This document shows, piece after piece, positions 10,403-18,972 of a DNA stretch of 43,443 bases. The stretch is from assembly GCF_009735685.1 (NCBI RefSeq), contig NZ_WHPN01000232.1, positions 1 to 43,443 on the forward strand, in the 5' to 3' direction. The notes under the pieces were generated by a model. That model was not told the origin of the DNA and ran no database searches. It worked only from the letters and a program-made list of their open reading frames with translations. The position numbers were made by a program, and so were the translations under genes. How positions within the stretch are numbered: the stretch's first letter is position 1; every line of letters begins with the position of its first letter. Source of the DNA: Streptomyces lycii. Its GTDB lineage: Bacteria; Actinomycetota; Actinomycetes; Streptomycetales; Streptomycetaceae.

Positions 10403-11344
10403 GTGACGGCCGTCGATTCCCGTCCTGTGCGGATGCCCGTGATGGGTCCCGGCTACCGGCCGCTGGACTCCCGGGTCAAAGCGTTCGTCGCCCTGACGAA
10501 GCCGCGCGTCATCGAACTGCTGCTGATGACGACCGTGCCGGTGATGTTCCTGGCCGCCGAGGGGGTCCCGGACCTCTGGCTGGTGCTCGTCACCTGCGTC
10601 GGCGGTTATCTGTCGGCCGGCGGCGCCGGGGCGTTCAACATGTACATCGACCGGGACATCGACGCGATGATGGACCGCACCGCGCAGCGCCCGCTGGTCA
10701 CCGGTGTCGTCTCGCCGCGGGAGTGCCTGGTCTTCGCGACCGCGCTCGCCGTCATCTCCACCGCCTGGTTCTGGGTGCTGGTCAATCCGCTCTCCGCGAT
10801 GCTGTCGCTGGGCGCGCTCCTCTTCTATGTCGTCGTCTACACGATGTGGCTCAAGCGGCGCACCGCGCAGAACATCGTCTGGGGCGGCATCGCCGGCTGC
10901 ATGCCGGTCTTCATCGGCTGGTCCGCGGTGACGAACGAGGTCTCCTGGGCCGCCCTCGTCCTCTTCCTCGTCATCTTCTTCTGGACACCGCCGCACTACT
11001 GGCCGCTGTCGATGAAGGTGAAGGACGACTACGAGCGGGTCGGCGTGCCGATGCTCCCGGTCGTCGCGGGCAACAAGGCCGTCGCCCGGCAGATCGTCCT
11101 CTACAGCTGGGTGATGGTCGGCGTCTCGCTGCTGCTCCAGCCGCTGGGCTACACCGGCTGGTTCTACACCCTGGCCGCCGCCGCGCTCGGCGCCTTCTGG
11201 CTCAAGGAGGCACACGGCCTCCACAGCCGGGCCGCCGCCGGGATCACCGGTGCCAAGCTCAAGGAGATGCGGCTCTTCCACTGGTCCATCACCTATGTGT
11301 CGCTGCTCTTCGTGGCCGTCGCGGTGGACCCCTTCCTGCGCTGA
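10403..11344 (+). CDS. ctaB: protoheme IX farnesyltransferase (heme O synthase)
   Basis: Attaches farnesyl to heme b to give heme O, a cofactor precursor for cytochrome oxidase. It is a UbiA-family membrane enzyme of about 313 residues with eight or nine hydrophobic segments. The prenyl-diphosphate/Mg motif [15 protein letters not shown] is present, as is the family segment [13 protein letters not shown] favour GTG 10403 because AGGGG lies 5 bases upstream; GTG 10397 and ATG 10379 are in frame. Heme A synthase (ctaA) lies just downstream on the other strand, consistent with one heme A pathway. Confidence 0.94.
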   Translation: MTAVDSRPVRMPVMGPGYRPLDSRVKAFVALTKPRVIELLLMTTVPVMFLAAEGVPDLWLVLVTCVGGYLSAGGAGAFNMYIDRDIDAMMDRTAQRPLVTGVVSPRECLVFATALAVISTAWFWVLVNPLSAMLSLGALLFYVVVYTMWLKRRTAQNIVWGGIAGCMPVFIGWSAVTNEVSWAALVLFLVIFFWTPPHYWPLSMKVKDDYERVGVPMLPVVAGNKAVARQIVLYSWVMVGVSLLLQPLGYTGWFYTLAAAALGAFWLKEAHGLHSRAAAGITGAKLKEMRLFHWSITYVSLLFVAVAVDPFLR

Positions 11345-11472
11345 CCCGGGTGCGTTCCCGCGCGCCGGCCCGGGCGTACGCCGTTCGGGGCCGGGTTTCC
11401 CGTACGGCGCGGACGGGGCTCCGTGGGTACGGCCCGTCGCCCGTTGATCTACCCGTGGGTAGCATCCTGTCC

Positions 11473-11853
11473 ATGGCAGACACCAAGCAGGACGAGGACA
11501 CGCAGGCGGCCCCGGCGGCGGGTGCCGGGGGCTCCGCGGGCGACCGGAGGGCCGCACGGCGGGCCGCCAAGCTCGCCCGTGAGATCACCGCCTTCGCCGG
11601 GCGCCACGGCGGCGCCGAGGGCCAGCTCGCCCATCTCGGGCAGGTGGGCACCCGCATCGTGCTCGTCGGGGAGGACGGCGGCTGGGGCGACCTCGTGGCC
11701 CCTTCGCACGCCGTCGCGCGGAGCGCCGCGGAGAAGGCGGGCATCACCCTGCACGAGAACTTCGACGGCGACCTCGCGGCGAAGGTCCGCACCGGCCCGT
11801 ACGAGTGGTCGCGGATGGCGGGCATCCAGGTGGGCGGCCCGTCCAACGACTGA
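11473..11853 (+). CDS. conserved small hypothetical protein
   Basis: A 126-residue soluble protein with an Ala/Gly-rich charged N-terminus and a compact C-terminal region that includes GTRIVLVGEDGGWGDLVAP and ends near RMAGIQVGGPSND. I recognise no catalytic motif. It looks like a conserved actinobacterial protein of unknown function that keeps company with the cta genes. ATG 11473 is chosen because the upstream extension of the frame reads as non-protein-like sequence. It is convergent with ctaA across a large inverted repeat. Confidence 0.7.
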   Translation: MADTKQDEDTQAAPAAGAGGSAGDRRAARRAAKLAREITAFAGRHGGAEGQLAHLGQVGTRIVLVGEDGGWGDLVAPSHAVARSAAEKAGITLHENFDGDLAAKVRTGPYEWSRMAGIQVGGPSND

Positions 11854-11891
11854 GGGCACGGGCCCGGCGGTGACAGCGGGCCGTCCGGGCA

Positions 11892-11971
11892 CCGGGCGCC
11901 CCGACGGGGCCGTCCGCGCCGGCAGTCTTTCCGCGTTGTACGGGCGCGGGCTGTCCCGTCGGGGCGCCCGG
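11892..11971. terminator. large inverted repeat between convergent genes
   Basis: Perfect 17-bp arms at 11892-11908 and 11955-11971 enclose a 46-base loop. The loop itself can pair further (CCGCGCC with GGCGCGG). It lies between the 126-residue gene and ctaA, which converge, so a shared terminator is the simplest reading. Confidence 0.65.
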
Positions 11972-12011
11972 AGCAGCCAGGCACCCGGACCCGGACGCCC
12001 CGCCGGAGCCG

Positions 12012-13007
12012 TCAGACGGCGGCCGTGACCGCCGTGTCCGCGCGCGGGGCCGCTCCGGCGGCGGAGGAGTCCGGCCGTTCCCGGAGCGAGAGCAGGACCC
12101 GCACCACGCCGACCCACACCAGGCAGGACCCGAGCATGTGCAGGCCCACCAGGACCTCCGGCAGCTCGGTGAGGTACTGGACGTAGCCGATGCCGCCCTG
12201 CGCGAGCAGCACCAGCATCAGCGCGCCGGTCATCCGCCGCGGCCGCGCGGGGGCGTCCAGCACCCGGAGTACCAGCCACAGTGCGGCGGTCAGCAGGACC
12301 ACGGCCCAGGCGAGCAGTGCGTGCAGCCGGGTCACGGTCTCCCAGTCCACGCCCATCCGCGGCACCTCGCTGCTGTCGCCCGCGTGCGGACCGGCGCCGG
12401 TGACGACCGTCCCCGCCACGATCAGCAGCCCGGCGACGACCGCCATCACCCAGGCCAGCTGCCGCACCCGGGGCCCGACGAGCACGCGCGGCGCGCCGTT
12501 CCCCTCCCGGCTGCGGTGCCAGGTGATCGCGGTGATGGTGAGCAGCGCGGTGGCGGCCAGGAAGTGCCCGGCGACGGTGTACGGGTTGAGTTCGGTGAGC
12601 ACGGTGATGCCGCCGACGATGCCGTTGGCCATGACTGCCCAGAACTGCGCCCAGCCGAGGCGGGTCAGGTCGTGGCGCCACGGCTTGGCGGACCGGGCCG
12701 CGAGGATCGCCCAGCCGACGGCCGCGGACAGCACGTACGTCAGCATCCGGTTGCCGAACTCGATGGCGCCGTGCAGCCCCATCTCGCGGGTGGCGATGAG
12801 GCTGTCGCTCGAACACTTGGGCCAGGTCTCGCAGCCCAGGCCGGAGCCGGTCAGCCGGACGGCGCCGCCGGTGACCACGATGACCACGCTCATCAGGAGC
12901 GCGGCGAAGGCAGCCCGCCGGACCGTCGCCTGCGACGGGGTCCACCGGGCGGCGAGGAAGGCGAGCGGGTTGCGTACGACTGCGGGCACTTTCGACACGG
13001 CAACCAT
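12012..13007 (-). CDS. ctaA: heme A synthase (COX15/CtaA family)
   Basis: Oxidises the C8 methyl group of heme O to the formyl group of heme A. It is a membrane protein of 331 residues with about eight hydrophobic helices. Family features are the TGGAVRLTGSGLGCETWPKC segment after helix 1, with its paired Cys residues, and conserved His residues in the helices (LHGAIEFGNR, AGHFLAA, RLHALLAW, LHMLGS). ATG 13007 has AAGGGG 9 bases upstream. Together with ctaB it completes heme A supply. Confidence 0.92.
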   Translation of the reverse strand: MVAVSKVPAVVRNPLAFLAARWTPSQATVRRAAFAALLMSVVIVVTGGAVRLTGSGLGCETWPKCSSDSLIATREMGLHGAIEFGNRMLTYVLSAAVGWAILAARSAKPWRHDLTRLGWAQFWAVMANGIVGGITVLTELNPYTVAGHFLAATALLTITAITWHRSREGNGAPRVLVGPRVRQLAWVMAVVAGLLIVAGTVVTGAGPHAGDSSEVPRMGVDWETVTRLHALLAWAVVLLTAALWLVLRVLDAPARPRRMTGALMLVLLAQGGIGYVQYLTELPEVLVGLHMLGSCLVWVGVVRVLLSLRERPDSSAAGAAPRADTAVTAAV

Positions 13008-13176
13008 CGTAAGCAACCCCTTGTGCTTGTTTTCACGAGGGGGGCTCCCGGGCGGAAGCGGGTGGTCCGGGGCGCGGTCGGTCCGGACCACCCGCCCGGC
13101 TGCGGTCCGCCGCTCCGCCGTCGCACCGGCGAGCCTCCGAAGCGGGAGGCCGGTGGTCACGGAGCCCGGCAGCGGT

Positions 13177-13205
13177 GTGGCGCGGCGGCCGGGCCGCCGC
13201 GCCAC
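13177..13205. terminator. terminator downstream of the xylanase gene
   Basis: Perfect 14-bp arms (13177-13190 and 13192-13205) around a very short loop, all GC-rich. It lies 27 bases past the xylanase stop. Confidence 0.8.
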
Positions 13206-13231
13206 GGGTGCGGTGTCCCGGGCGTACGAGG

Positions 13232-13921
13232 TCAGCTGACCCAGATGTTGGAGCGGCCGCTGCTCTGGTAACCCTCGGTAGCCATGATCATGTAGTAGTT
13301 GAAGTTGCCGAGGCTCATGCCGGCGCGGGACCAGGCGTCGAAGTGGTTGCCCGTGGTGATGACCCCGCTCATGCTCTTGGACTGCCGGACGCTCCAGAAC
13401 TGCGGGAAGGTCTTGTTGTCGCCTTCGATGGACGGCTTGTTGTACCGCATCGTGTGGTACATGTCGTACGTGCCGCCGTTGCTGGACATGGTGCCCTTGT
13501 GCGTCCCCGTGGGTCTGTAGGTGCCCCAGTTCTCGATGATGTAGTACTCGACGAGCGGGTTGGAGGTCCAGCCGTAGAGGCACAAGTAGGCGTTGCCGGA
13601 CGGCTGGAAGTTGCCCGAGTAGTTGACGTTCCGGCGGCTGCCGTTGCTCCATCCCTTGCCGCAGACGAAGTTGCCGGTGTTGCTCCACTGGGTGCTGTAG
13701 TTGCCGCCGGCCTTGAGGGTCATGGAGGTCGACCCGCCGCCGTCGGTCCAGAACGAGTAGTAGTAGCCCTCGTGGTTGCCGGTCTGGTTCGTGGTGATCG
13801 TCGTGTCCGCGTGGGCGGTGCCGGGCAGTATCAGCCCGGAGGCGCCGCCGACGGCCAGGGCCCCGGCACCGCCGAGGATGCTCCTGCGGCTGATGGGGCG
13901 GCGGGCGGGGGAGTTGTCCAT
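13232..13921 (-). CDS. secreted endo-1,4-beta-xylanase, GH11, Tat-exported
   Basis: Cleaves internal beta-1,4 bonds in xylan outside the cell. The 229-residue product opens with a twin-arginine signal (SRRSILGG, residues 11-18), a hydrophobic stretch and an AHA cleavage site near residue 38. The mature part is a single GH11 jelly-roll domain: [12 protein letters not shown], the nucleophile E125 in [12 protein letters not shown], and the acid/base E216 in ATEGYQSSG. It has no carbohydrate-binding module. Size and Tat export recall Streptomyces lividans XlnC. ATG 13921 is taken; a GTG two codons upstream (13927) sits closer to the AGGAGG and is equally plausible. Confidence 0.93.
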   Translation of the reverse strand: MDNSPARRPISRRSILGGAGALAVGGASGLILPGTAHADTTITTNQTGNHEGYYYSFWTDGGGSTSMTLKAGGNYSTQWSNTGNFVCGKGWSNGSRRNVNYSGNFQPSGNAYLCLYGWTSNPLVEYYIIENWGTYRPTGTHKGTMSSNGGTYDMYHTMRYNKPSIEGDNKTFPQFWSVRQSKSMSGVITTGNHFDAWSRAGMSLGNFNYYMIMATEGYQSSGRSNIWVS

Positions 13922-14496
13922 GTGCACGCTTCCTCCTCGGGAAGGCTGGCGCGAAGCCAGGCAGCGTTGTGCGACCCCGTGGGTCTGCCGGCGGCCGGGG
14001 TGGCGGCCACCGCGCGGCGTCGTCCAACGTCGGTGGGGATTGGCCGGTCCTCGTGCGGCTCGGACCGGACAAGCGGGTCACGCTGAGTGACCCGGCATCA
14101 CAGGGGGTTGAGGACTGTGACGCCGACTCAGTGTTGGCCCGGCTCCGTGACTAGTCAACAGTTCTCGCAAAGATTCCGGAAGGATCGCCCTGGCCGAAAA
14201 CCAGCTGACAACACGTCACTGCTGGTCAAGTGGGTTGAGTGGTGAATCAAACTCCGGATCATTGCTTGAAGGGGGCAATCGCAAGATCAAATATCGGTGA
14301 TTTCGGTCAGTGGGACCGAAAGTTTCCGGAATAACTTCCGGGGTGGCTGGAGAGAAGCGGGAGCCGCCGGACGGGCTCCTCCCGCGGACGCCCGCACCGG
14401 CAACCCGGCACTTCCGTTCGTGATCAGTCCCCCGGAGCGGCATGCCCGGCGGCGCAAGCGCCCCCTGTACGGGACACGGCCGGGGCGGGCGTGCGC
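13922..14496. other. intergenic region upstream of the xylanase gene
   Basis: About 575 bases, AT-richer than the rest around 14150-14345. It contains TTCCGGAA at 14174-14181 and again near 14323, another CTTCCGG at about 14335, and a near-palindrome CGAAAGTTTCC at 14317-14327. The last is one base off the CGAAASTTTCG element that I recall from Streptomyces xylanase promoters. No gene is supported here. Confidence 0.45.
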
Positions 14497-15063
14497 TCAG
14501 CGCCTCGTCTCGTACCTGGTCAGCACCACGCCGCCGGGGAACGTCCGCGTCTCCACCAACTTCAGGTTCACCCAGCTGTCCAGCGCGGCGAAGAAGGGCG
14601 TGCCGCCGCCCACCAGCACCGGATGGGTGGCGATCACGTACTCGTCGATCAGCCCGGCCCGCATGGCCGCCCCGGCGAGCGTCGCGCCGCCGATGCCCAT
14701 CGGGCCGCCGTCCTCCGCCTTGAGCCGGGAGATCTCGGCGACCGCGTCGCCGGTGACCAGGCGGGTGTTCCAGTCGACCTTGCCGATCGTCGAGGAGAAC
14801 ACCACCTTCGGCGTGTCCCGCCAGTTCCGCGCGAACTCGATCTCCGCCGGGGTGGCGCCCGGCCGCTGGTCGCCGGTCGGCCAGTAGGAACTCATCGTCT
14901 CCCACAGCTTGCGCCCGTACAGCGACAGGCTGCTCGCCCGCTCCTGGTCGAGCCACCACTGGAACAGCTCGTCGCTCGGCGGCCCGCTCCAGCCGATGTC
15001 GTCGCCCGCCGCGGCGATGTAGCCGTCCAGGGTCAGGTTCATGCCGTAGACCAGTTTCCGCAT
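14497..15063 (-). CDS. dihydrofolate reductase family protein (RibD C-terminal-like)
   Basis: Cytosolic NADPH-dependent reductase fold of 188 residues. The N-terminus MRKLVYGMNLTLDGYIA and the GGATLAGAAMRAGLIDEY segment, followed by HPVLVGGGTPFF, are typical of the RibD_C/DHFR-like group. Members often act as general reductases, and the substrate is unknown. ATG 15063 starts the conserved first strand directly. The gene stands alone between two repeat-bearing or unusual intergenic regions. Confidence 0.85.
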   Translation of the reverse strand: MRKLVYGMNLTLDGYIAAAGDDIGWSGPPSDELFQWWLDQERASSLSLYGRKLWETMSSYWPTGDQRPGATPAEIEFARNWRDTPKVVFSSTIGKVDWNTRLVTGDAVAEISRLKAEDGGPMGIGGATLAGAAMRAGLIDEYVIATHPVLVGGGTPFFAALDSWVNLKLVETRTFPGGVVLTRYETRR

Positions 15064-15257
15064 GGCGCCAGCCTTTCGCGAGGGGGACTCGTGGGTATGG
15101 ACCGGCGCCGTGCGGGAAACTCATCGGTGCCCGCTCCGGGCTCACGGACAGCCTCGTGGGCGGGGCTCGATGCGACGTACTCGCCGGCTCGGGCACCCGG
15201 CGGATTCGGGCTCGCCCCTGTACGGCAGCAGCCCGCGGGCGAACCGGACCTGGGCCT

Positions 15258-15314
15258 CAACCGCGACCAGGCCGCTCAACCGCAATCAGGCCGCTCAACC
15301 GCGACCAGGCCGCC
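15258..15314. repeat. 19-bp tandem repeat, three copies
   Basis: Unit CAACCGCGACCAGGCCGCT repeated head to tail at 15258-15276, 15277-15295 and 15296-15314. Copy 2 differs at two positions and copy 3 at the last base. The unit length is not a multiple of three, which fits non-coding sequence. Confidence 0.9.
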
Positions 15315-15371
15315 GAAGGAGCGGATCACCGACTCGGCTCGCGGGCAGGACGCTCGCCGAGGACCCGTAAT

Positions 15372-15417
15372 CGTCGGGGCGGCCCCGTTTCCGTCGGGGC
15401 GGCCCCGTTTGCGTCGG
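15372..15417. repeat. 20-bp tandem repeat with internal hairpin
   Basis: Two full copies of a unit beginning CGTCGGGGCGGCCCCGTTT at 15372-15391 and 15392-15411, plus a partial third. Each unit contains a GGGGC/GCCCC hairpin followed by TTT on the plus strand. It lies just past the stop of the methyltransferase gene and might serve in termination. Confidence 0.8.
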
Positions 15418-15473
15418 GTCGGCGGTCGGCGGTCGGTGGCGGGTAGGCCGGTGGTGGGCGCGGGCCCGGGGCG

Positions 15474-16571
15474 TCAACGGCCGGCCCGTATTTCCCGTTC
15501 CGGGTCCGGCATGGTGCCGAGCACCACGCCGGTCTCCAGCTCGTCGCAGGTGGTCACGCGCGGAACCAGACCCGCGCGGGCCATCGCCTCGGCGGTGTAC
15601 GGGGCCTGACGCTCACTCGTCTCGATCAGCAGGCAGCCGCCCGGTGCGAGCCACCTGGGCGCCTCCGCCGCCACCCGCCGCTGGATCTCGACACCGTCCG
15701 CGCCGCCGTCGAGCGCCGCCCGCGGCTCGTGCACCCGGGCCTCCGGCGGGAGCAGGCCGATTGCCCGGGTGGGGACGTACGGCGCGTTGGCGACGAGTAC
15801 GTCGACACGACCGCGCAGCCCCGCGGGCAGCGGCTCGTAGAGGTCGCCCTCGTACACCTGCCCGGAGGCGGCCGCGGTGTTGCGGCGGGCGCAGCGGACC
15901 GCGGCGGGATCGATGTCGGCCGCGTACAGCTCCGTGCGGCCGACGGCGGCGGCGAGGGCGGCGCCCACCGCTCCCGAGCCGCAGCAGAGATCGAGCACGA
16001 CGGGTGCGGGGCGGCGCGGCGCCCCACCGGTGCCCGCGGTTCCGCCGTCCGCCCGGCGCCGCACGTGCTCGGCGGCCTGCCGGACCAGGAACTCGGTACG
16101 GCGCCTTGGCACGAACACGCCGTGGTCCACGGCGATCCGCAGCCCGCAGAACTCCGCCCAGCCGAGGATGTGTTCCAGCGGCAGGCCGGCGACGCGCCGT
16201 TCGACCATGGCGGCGAGGTCGTCCGCCGTACGCGCGGTGGAGACCAGCAGCCGTGCCTCGTCCTCGGCGAAGACACATCCGGCCGCACGGAGCCTGGCCA
16301 CGACGGCGGACGGCGGCAGCAGCTCCGAGGCGGCGGGCGCGGGGGAGGCGGGGCCGCGGAAGCCGGGCGCGGAGGCGGCGGGCGCGGGCGAGCCAGGTGC
16401 GGACGAGGAGGGCGTCCGCGCGGCGGAGGAGGGAGGCGAAGGGGCCGGCGACGGGCCCGGCGGAGAGGAAGCGGGCCGCCTCGAAACCGACGGTGTGGAA
16501 GCCGGGGGGCGGTAAGCCGACGGCGTGGAAGCGGGCGAGGCGGAGGACAGCGGGGATGGTGAAGCCGACAT
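15474..16571 (-). CDS. PrmC/HemK-like putative protein N5-glutamine methyltransferase
   Basis: SAM-dependent methyltransferase of about 365 residues. The core has the SAM-binding motif LDLCCGSGAVG and NAPYVPT, a variant of the PrmC NPPY motif; NPPY in PrmC positions the Gln amide. A separate actinobacterial subfamily has this NAPY form, so the target may not be release factors. The first 80 or so residues are a Ser/Pro/Ala-rich low-complexity tail that the family core does not need. The true start may lie downstream of ATG 16571, for example just before LLPPSAVVARLRAAG. Its relation to the neighbouring biosynthetic cluster is unclear. Confidence 0.8.
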   Translation of the reverse strand: MSASPSPLSSASPASTPSAYRPPASTPSVSRRPASSPPGPSPAPSPPSSAARTPSSSAPGSPAPAASAPGFRGPASPAPAASELLPPSAVVARLRAAGCVFAEDEARLLVSTARTADDLAAMVERRVAGLPLEHILGWAEFCGLRIAVDHGVFVPRRRTEFLVRQAAEHVRRRADGGTAGTGGAPRRPAPVVLDLCCGSGAVGAALAAAVGRTELYAADIDPAAVRCARRNTAAASGQVYEGDLYEPLPAGLRGRVDVLVANAPYVPTRAIGLLPPEARVHEPRAALDGGADGVEIQRRVAAEAPRWLAPGGCLLIETSERQAPYTAEAMARAGLVPRVTTCDELETGVVLGTMPDPEREIRAGR

Positions 16572-17068
16572 GGGAGACGCGAGCCTTTCGAATACCGAAG
16601 GGCGCTCTCGCGGGTCGCCTGTGCCTACGGGACCGCGCTGGTGGGAGACGAGAGCACCCGGACTGCCGCAGCGGTAATGGGTCTCACCTCCTCGGTCGGT
16701 TCCTGGCCGGAAGCGGCAACAGTACCCGATCGGACGGCCCCGGGCACAGCGGCGCCCGGCCTGTCCGCCCCTGCCGGTCGCTGTGTCAACCGGCCACCGG
16801 TCACGGCCGGATGGGGCCCTCGGGGCCAGTCCTTCCGCAGTTCGGCGAGGCGGGCCAGGTCGTCGCGCATCTGCTCCGAGCGCGCCTCCGCGTCCGCATC
16901 GGCGCACGCCGTACGGCATGGCACGGAGCGGGCCGATTCCGGCCCTGCGGTGCGCCCGCCCCCGGTGCGCCCGCCGCCCGGTGCGCCCGCCCCCACGGGC
17001 GGCCGTGAGCGGGCCGCCGTGAGCGGGGACGGGCGCGCGAGGCTGCCACCGCGGGGAGCGGGGCACGG
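16572..17068. other. intergenic region between sulfur carrier and methyltransferase genes
   Basis: About 500 bases with no recognised protein. On the minus strand it holds a near-perfect ribosome-binding sequence GAGGAGGTGA at about 16685-16694. This is followed by a 20-codon open frame ending at 16625 and a possible stem (16640-16649 with 16681-16688). It could be an mRNA leader for the methyltransferase gene. A longer minus-strand frame at 16625-16996 looks compositional. Confidence 0.4.
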
Positions 17069-17344
17069 TCAGCCGCCGGCGACCGCCGGGATGATGGTGA
17101 TCTCGGCCCCGTCGGGCGTGCCGGCGCGAAGACCGCCGGTGAACCGGACGTCGTCGTCATTGACGTACACGTTGACGAAGCGCCGGAGCCTGCCCTGGTC
17201 GTCCAGCACCCGGCCGGAGATTCCCGGGTGCTCCTTCTCCAGGAAGTCGATCACTTCGGACAGCGTGTCACCGACGGCGGGGACGACCGCTCGGCCGCCG
17301 GTGTGGGAGCGCAGAATCGTCGGGATGCGAACGGTCACGTTCAT
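17069..17344 (-). CDS. MoaD/ThiS-family sulfur carrier protein
   Basis: Small ubiquitin-fold protein of 91 residues ending in AVAGG. The terminal di-glycine is the site that is adenylated and converted to a thiocarboxylate in this family, so it likely delivers sulfur. NVYVNDDDVRF and DGAEITIIPAVAGG are typical. The ATG at 17344 gives MNVTVRIPTILR. It is the last gene of the leftward biosynthetic block and the most likely sulfur donor for the thiophene ring. No MoeB/ThiF-type activating enzyme is in the window, so a housekeeping one would have to serve. The frame is open upstream through a repeat region, but that part is not protein-like. Confidence 0.85.
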   Translation of the reverse strand: MNVTVRIPTILRSHTGGRAVVPAVGDTLSEVIDFLEKEHPGISGRVLDDQGRLRRFVNVYVNDDDVRFTGGLRAGTPDGAEITIIPAVAGG

Positions 17345-17789
17345 ACGGGGCCTGCCTCTCGGAACGAGCGTCGCGGAACTGACGCGGATCGGGTCGGAAA
17401 CGGGCGGAAGCGAATCGGGAACGGGCGGGAGCCGGTGGAGAACGGGCGGGAGCCGGTGGGGAACGGGCGGGAACCGGCGGGAACGGGCAGGGAAGTGAAC
17501 GGCGGAGGAGTCTCCGTGACGGAGCCGGAACCGGAGCGCGGACTGAACCCGCCCCGGAACGGGAGCCGGAGCCGGACCCGGACAGAATCCGGAGTCGGAG
17601 CCGCAGCCGGAACCGGGACCGGAACCGGGACCGGAGCCGGAACCGGAGCCGGGACCGGGACTGAAGCCGGACCCGGACTGAAGCCAAGATCCGGACTGTG
17701 GCCGGATCGGGAACCGGAACCGAACCGGCAGGCTGAACCCGGCCCGGAGCCGAGGCCGGCAGGACCGGTCCCGGGCCGCCGGCCGGGGC
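17345..17789. repeat. repeat-rich intergenic region between aminotransferase and sulfur carrier
   Basis: This 445-base gap is almost entirely simple repeats. A 21-bp unit starting GAACGGGCGGGAGCCGGTGG occurs three times (17419-17439, 17440-17460, 17461-17481). Beyond it runs a long array of degenerate CCGGAA/CCGGGA hexamers, about 17520-17760. No gene is supported in it. Confidence 0.85.
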
Positions 17790-18881
17790 TCAGCCGGACC
17801 GGTGGCGTCTGGCCGCGAGCAGCACCCGGCGGTGCGCCTGTTCGGTGCCCACCGAGATCCGCACGCCCATGTCCGCGTACGCCCTGACACGCACCCCGGC
17901 CTCCAGGGCCGAGGCGGCGAAACGTTCCGAGGACGGACCGAGCGGGAGCCAGACGAAGTTCCCCGCCGAGGGCGTGGGCACCAGCCCCTCGGCGCCGAGG
18001 TCGTCCTCCAGCGCGCCGCGCAGCCGCCGGATCGTGGCGATTCTCGCGGTGAGTGCCTCCTGCTGCTGGAGCGAGGCCACGGCCGCGCGCTCCCCGGTCC
18101 GTGTGATGGAGAACGGGATGACGGTCTTCCGGGCACGGTGCACGATCTCCGCGGAGGCGAAGGCGTAACCGACCCGCAGCCCGGCCAGCCCGTGTGCCTT
18201 GGAGAAGGTCCGCAGCAGGACCACGTTGCCGTAGTCGCGGATGGGAGTCAGGTCCCGCTGGTCCTCCTCCGCGTCGAACTCCGTGTACGCCTGGTCCAGG
18301 ACGGCCACCACATGGGACGGGAGGCCGTCGAGGAACCGGCGCAGCGCGGGGCGGGTGATGCGGCTGCCCGTCGGGTTGTGCGGGGAGCACAGGATCACGG
18401 CCCGGGTCCGGGAGTTCACCTTCTCCAGCAGCCGCGGCAGGTCGTGGTCCCCGGAGGCGGTGAGCGGCACCGGGACACCCCGGGCGCCGCTGACCGCGAT
18501 CAGCAGGGGGTAGGCGTCGAAGCCGGGCCAGGCGTAGAGCACCTCGTCGCCCGCGCCGCACAGGACGAGGAGGAGTTGCTGGAGGACTCCGGCGCTGCCG
18601 GGCCCGACCAGGGTCTCCTCCGCCCCGGCCCCGAAGTGCTCGGCGAGGCGGAGCCGCAGGGTGTGGGCGGTCGGGTCCGGGTAGAGGTTGACATCCGTCC
18701 CGATCCGGCGCAGTGCCTCGGCCACCGCGGGCAGGGGGGAGATCATGACCTCGTTGTTGGACAGGTCCAGGATCTCGTCGGCCGCGTCCCGCCGGCCGCC
18801 CTCGCCGGCGCGGTACGCGGAGAACCGGTCGAGCTCCGAGGCCCTCAGCGCGGGGGATGGGCCGGTACGACTCGTCGACAT
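17790..18881 (-). CDS. PLP-dependent class I/II aminotransferase (HisC-like)
   Basis: Fold-type I aminotransferase of 363 residues. The PLP Lys is K228 in RTFSKAHGLAGLRVG. Other signatures are CSPHNPTG at 165-172, the D196-x-x-Y199 pair, and LSNNEV near the N-terminus, which is LxxNEN in HisC. Histidine biosynthesis is not the context. It sits after a tryptophan halogenase and flavin reductase, so the likely job is converting chlorotryptophan to the chloroindole-3-pyruvate. This is the role I recall for ThdN of the thienodolin pathway. Start ATG 18881; 91 bases separate it from the reductase gene. Confidence 0.85.
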   Translation of the reverse strand: MSTSRTGPSPALRASELDRFSAYRAGEGGRRDAADEILDLSNNEVMISPLPAVAEALRRIGTDVNLYPDPTAHTLRLRLAEHFGAGAEETLVGPGSAGVLQQLLLVLCGAGDEVLYAWPGFDAYPLLIAVSGARGVPVPLTASGDHDLPRLLEKVNSRTRAVILCSPHNPTGSRITRPALRRFLDGLPSHVVAVLDQAYTEFDAEEDQRDLTPIRDYGNVVLLRTFSKAHGLAGLRVGYAFASAEIVHRARKTVIPFSITRTGERAAVASLQQQEALTARIATIRRLRGALEDDLGAEGLVPTPSAGNFVWLPLGPSSERFAASALEAGVRVRAYADMGVRISVGTEQAHRRVLLAARRHRSG

Positions 18882-18972
18882 CGGCTGCTGCCTTCCGGGT
18901 AGTTCACGGGTGCGGGCGCGGGCGCGGAACGGGCACCGGCCGGGAAGCGCGGTGATCCGCCGGGAGACCCCT

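Larger units (their letters stand above)
15064..15473. other. intergenic region with tandem repeats
   Basis: A 410-base non-coding gap holding two separate tandem repeat arrays (see the repeat entries). I find no believable gene; the open frames here are compositional. Confidence 0.6.

Noticed and set aside
16621..16640. GGGACCGCG-like string suggesting a T-box
   Set aside because: On the plus strand there is no downstream gene, and the full T-box sequence AGGGTGGnACCGCG is not present.
16625..16996. 123-codon minus-strand frame between sulfur carrier and methyltransferase
   Set aside because: Gly/Arg/Pro-rich with no recognisable domain; only its last 20 codons follow a strong ribosome-like site.
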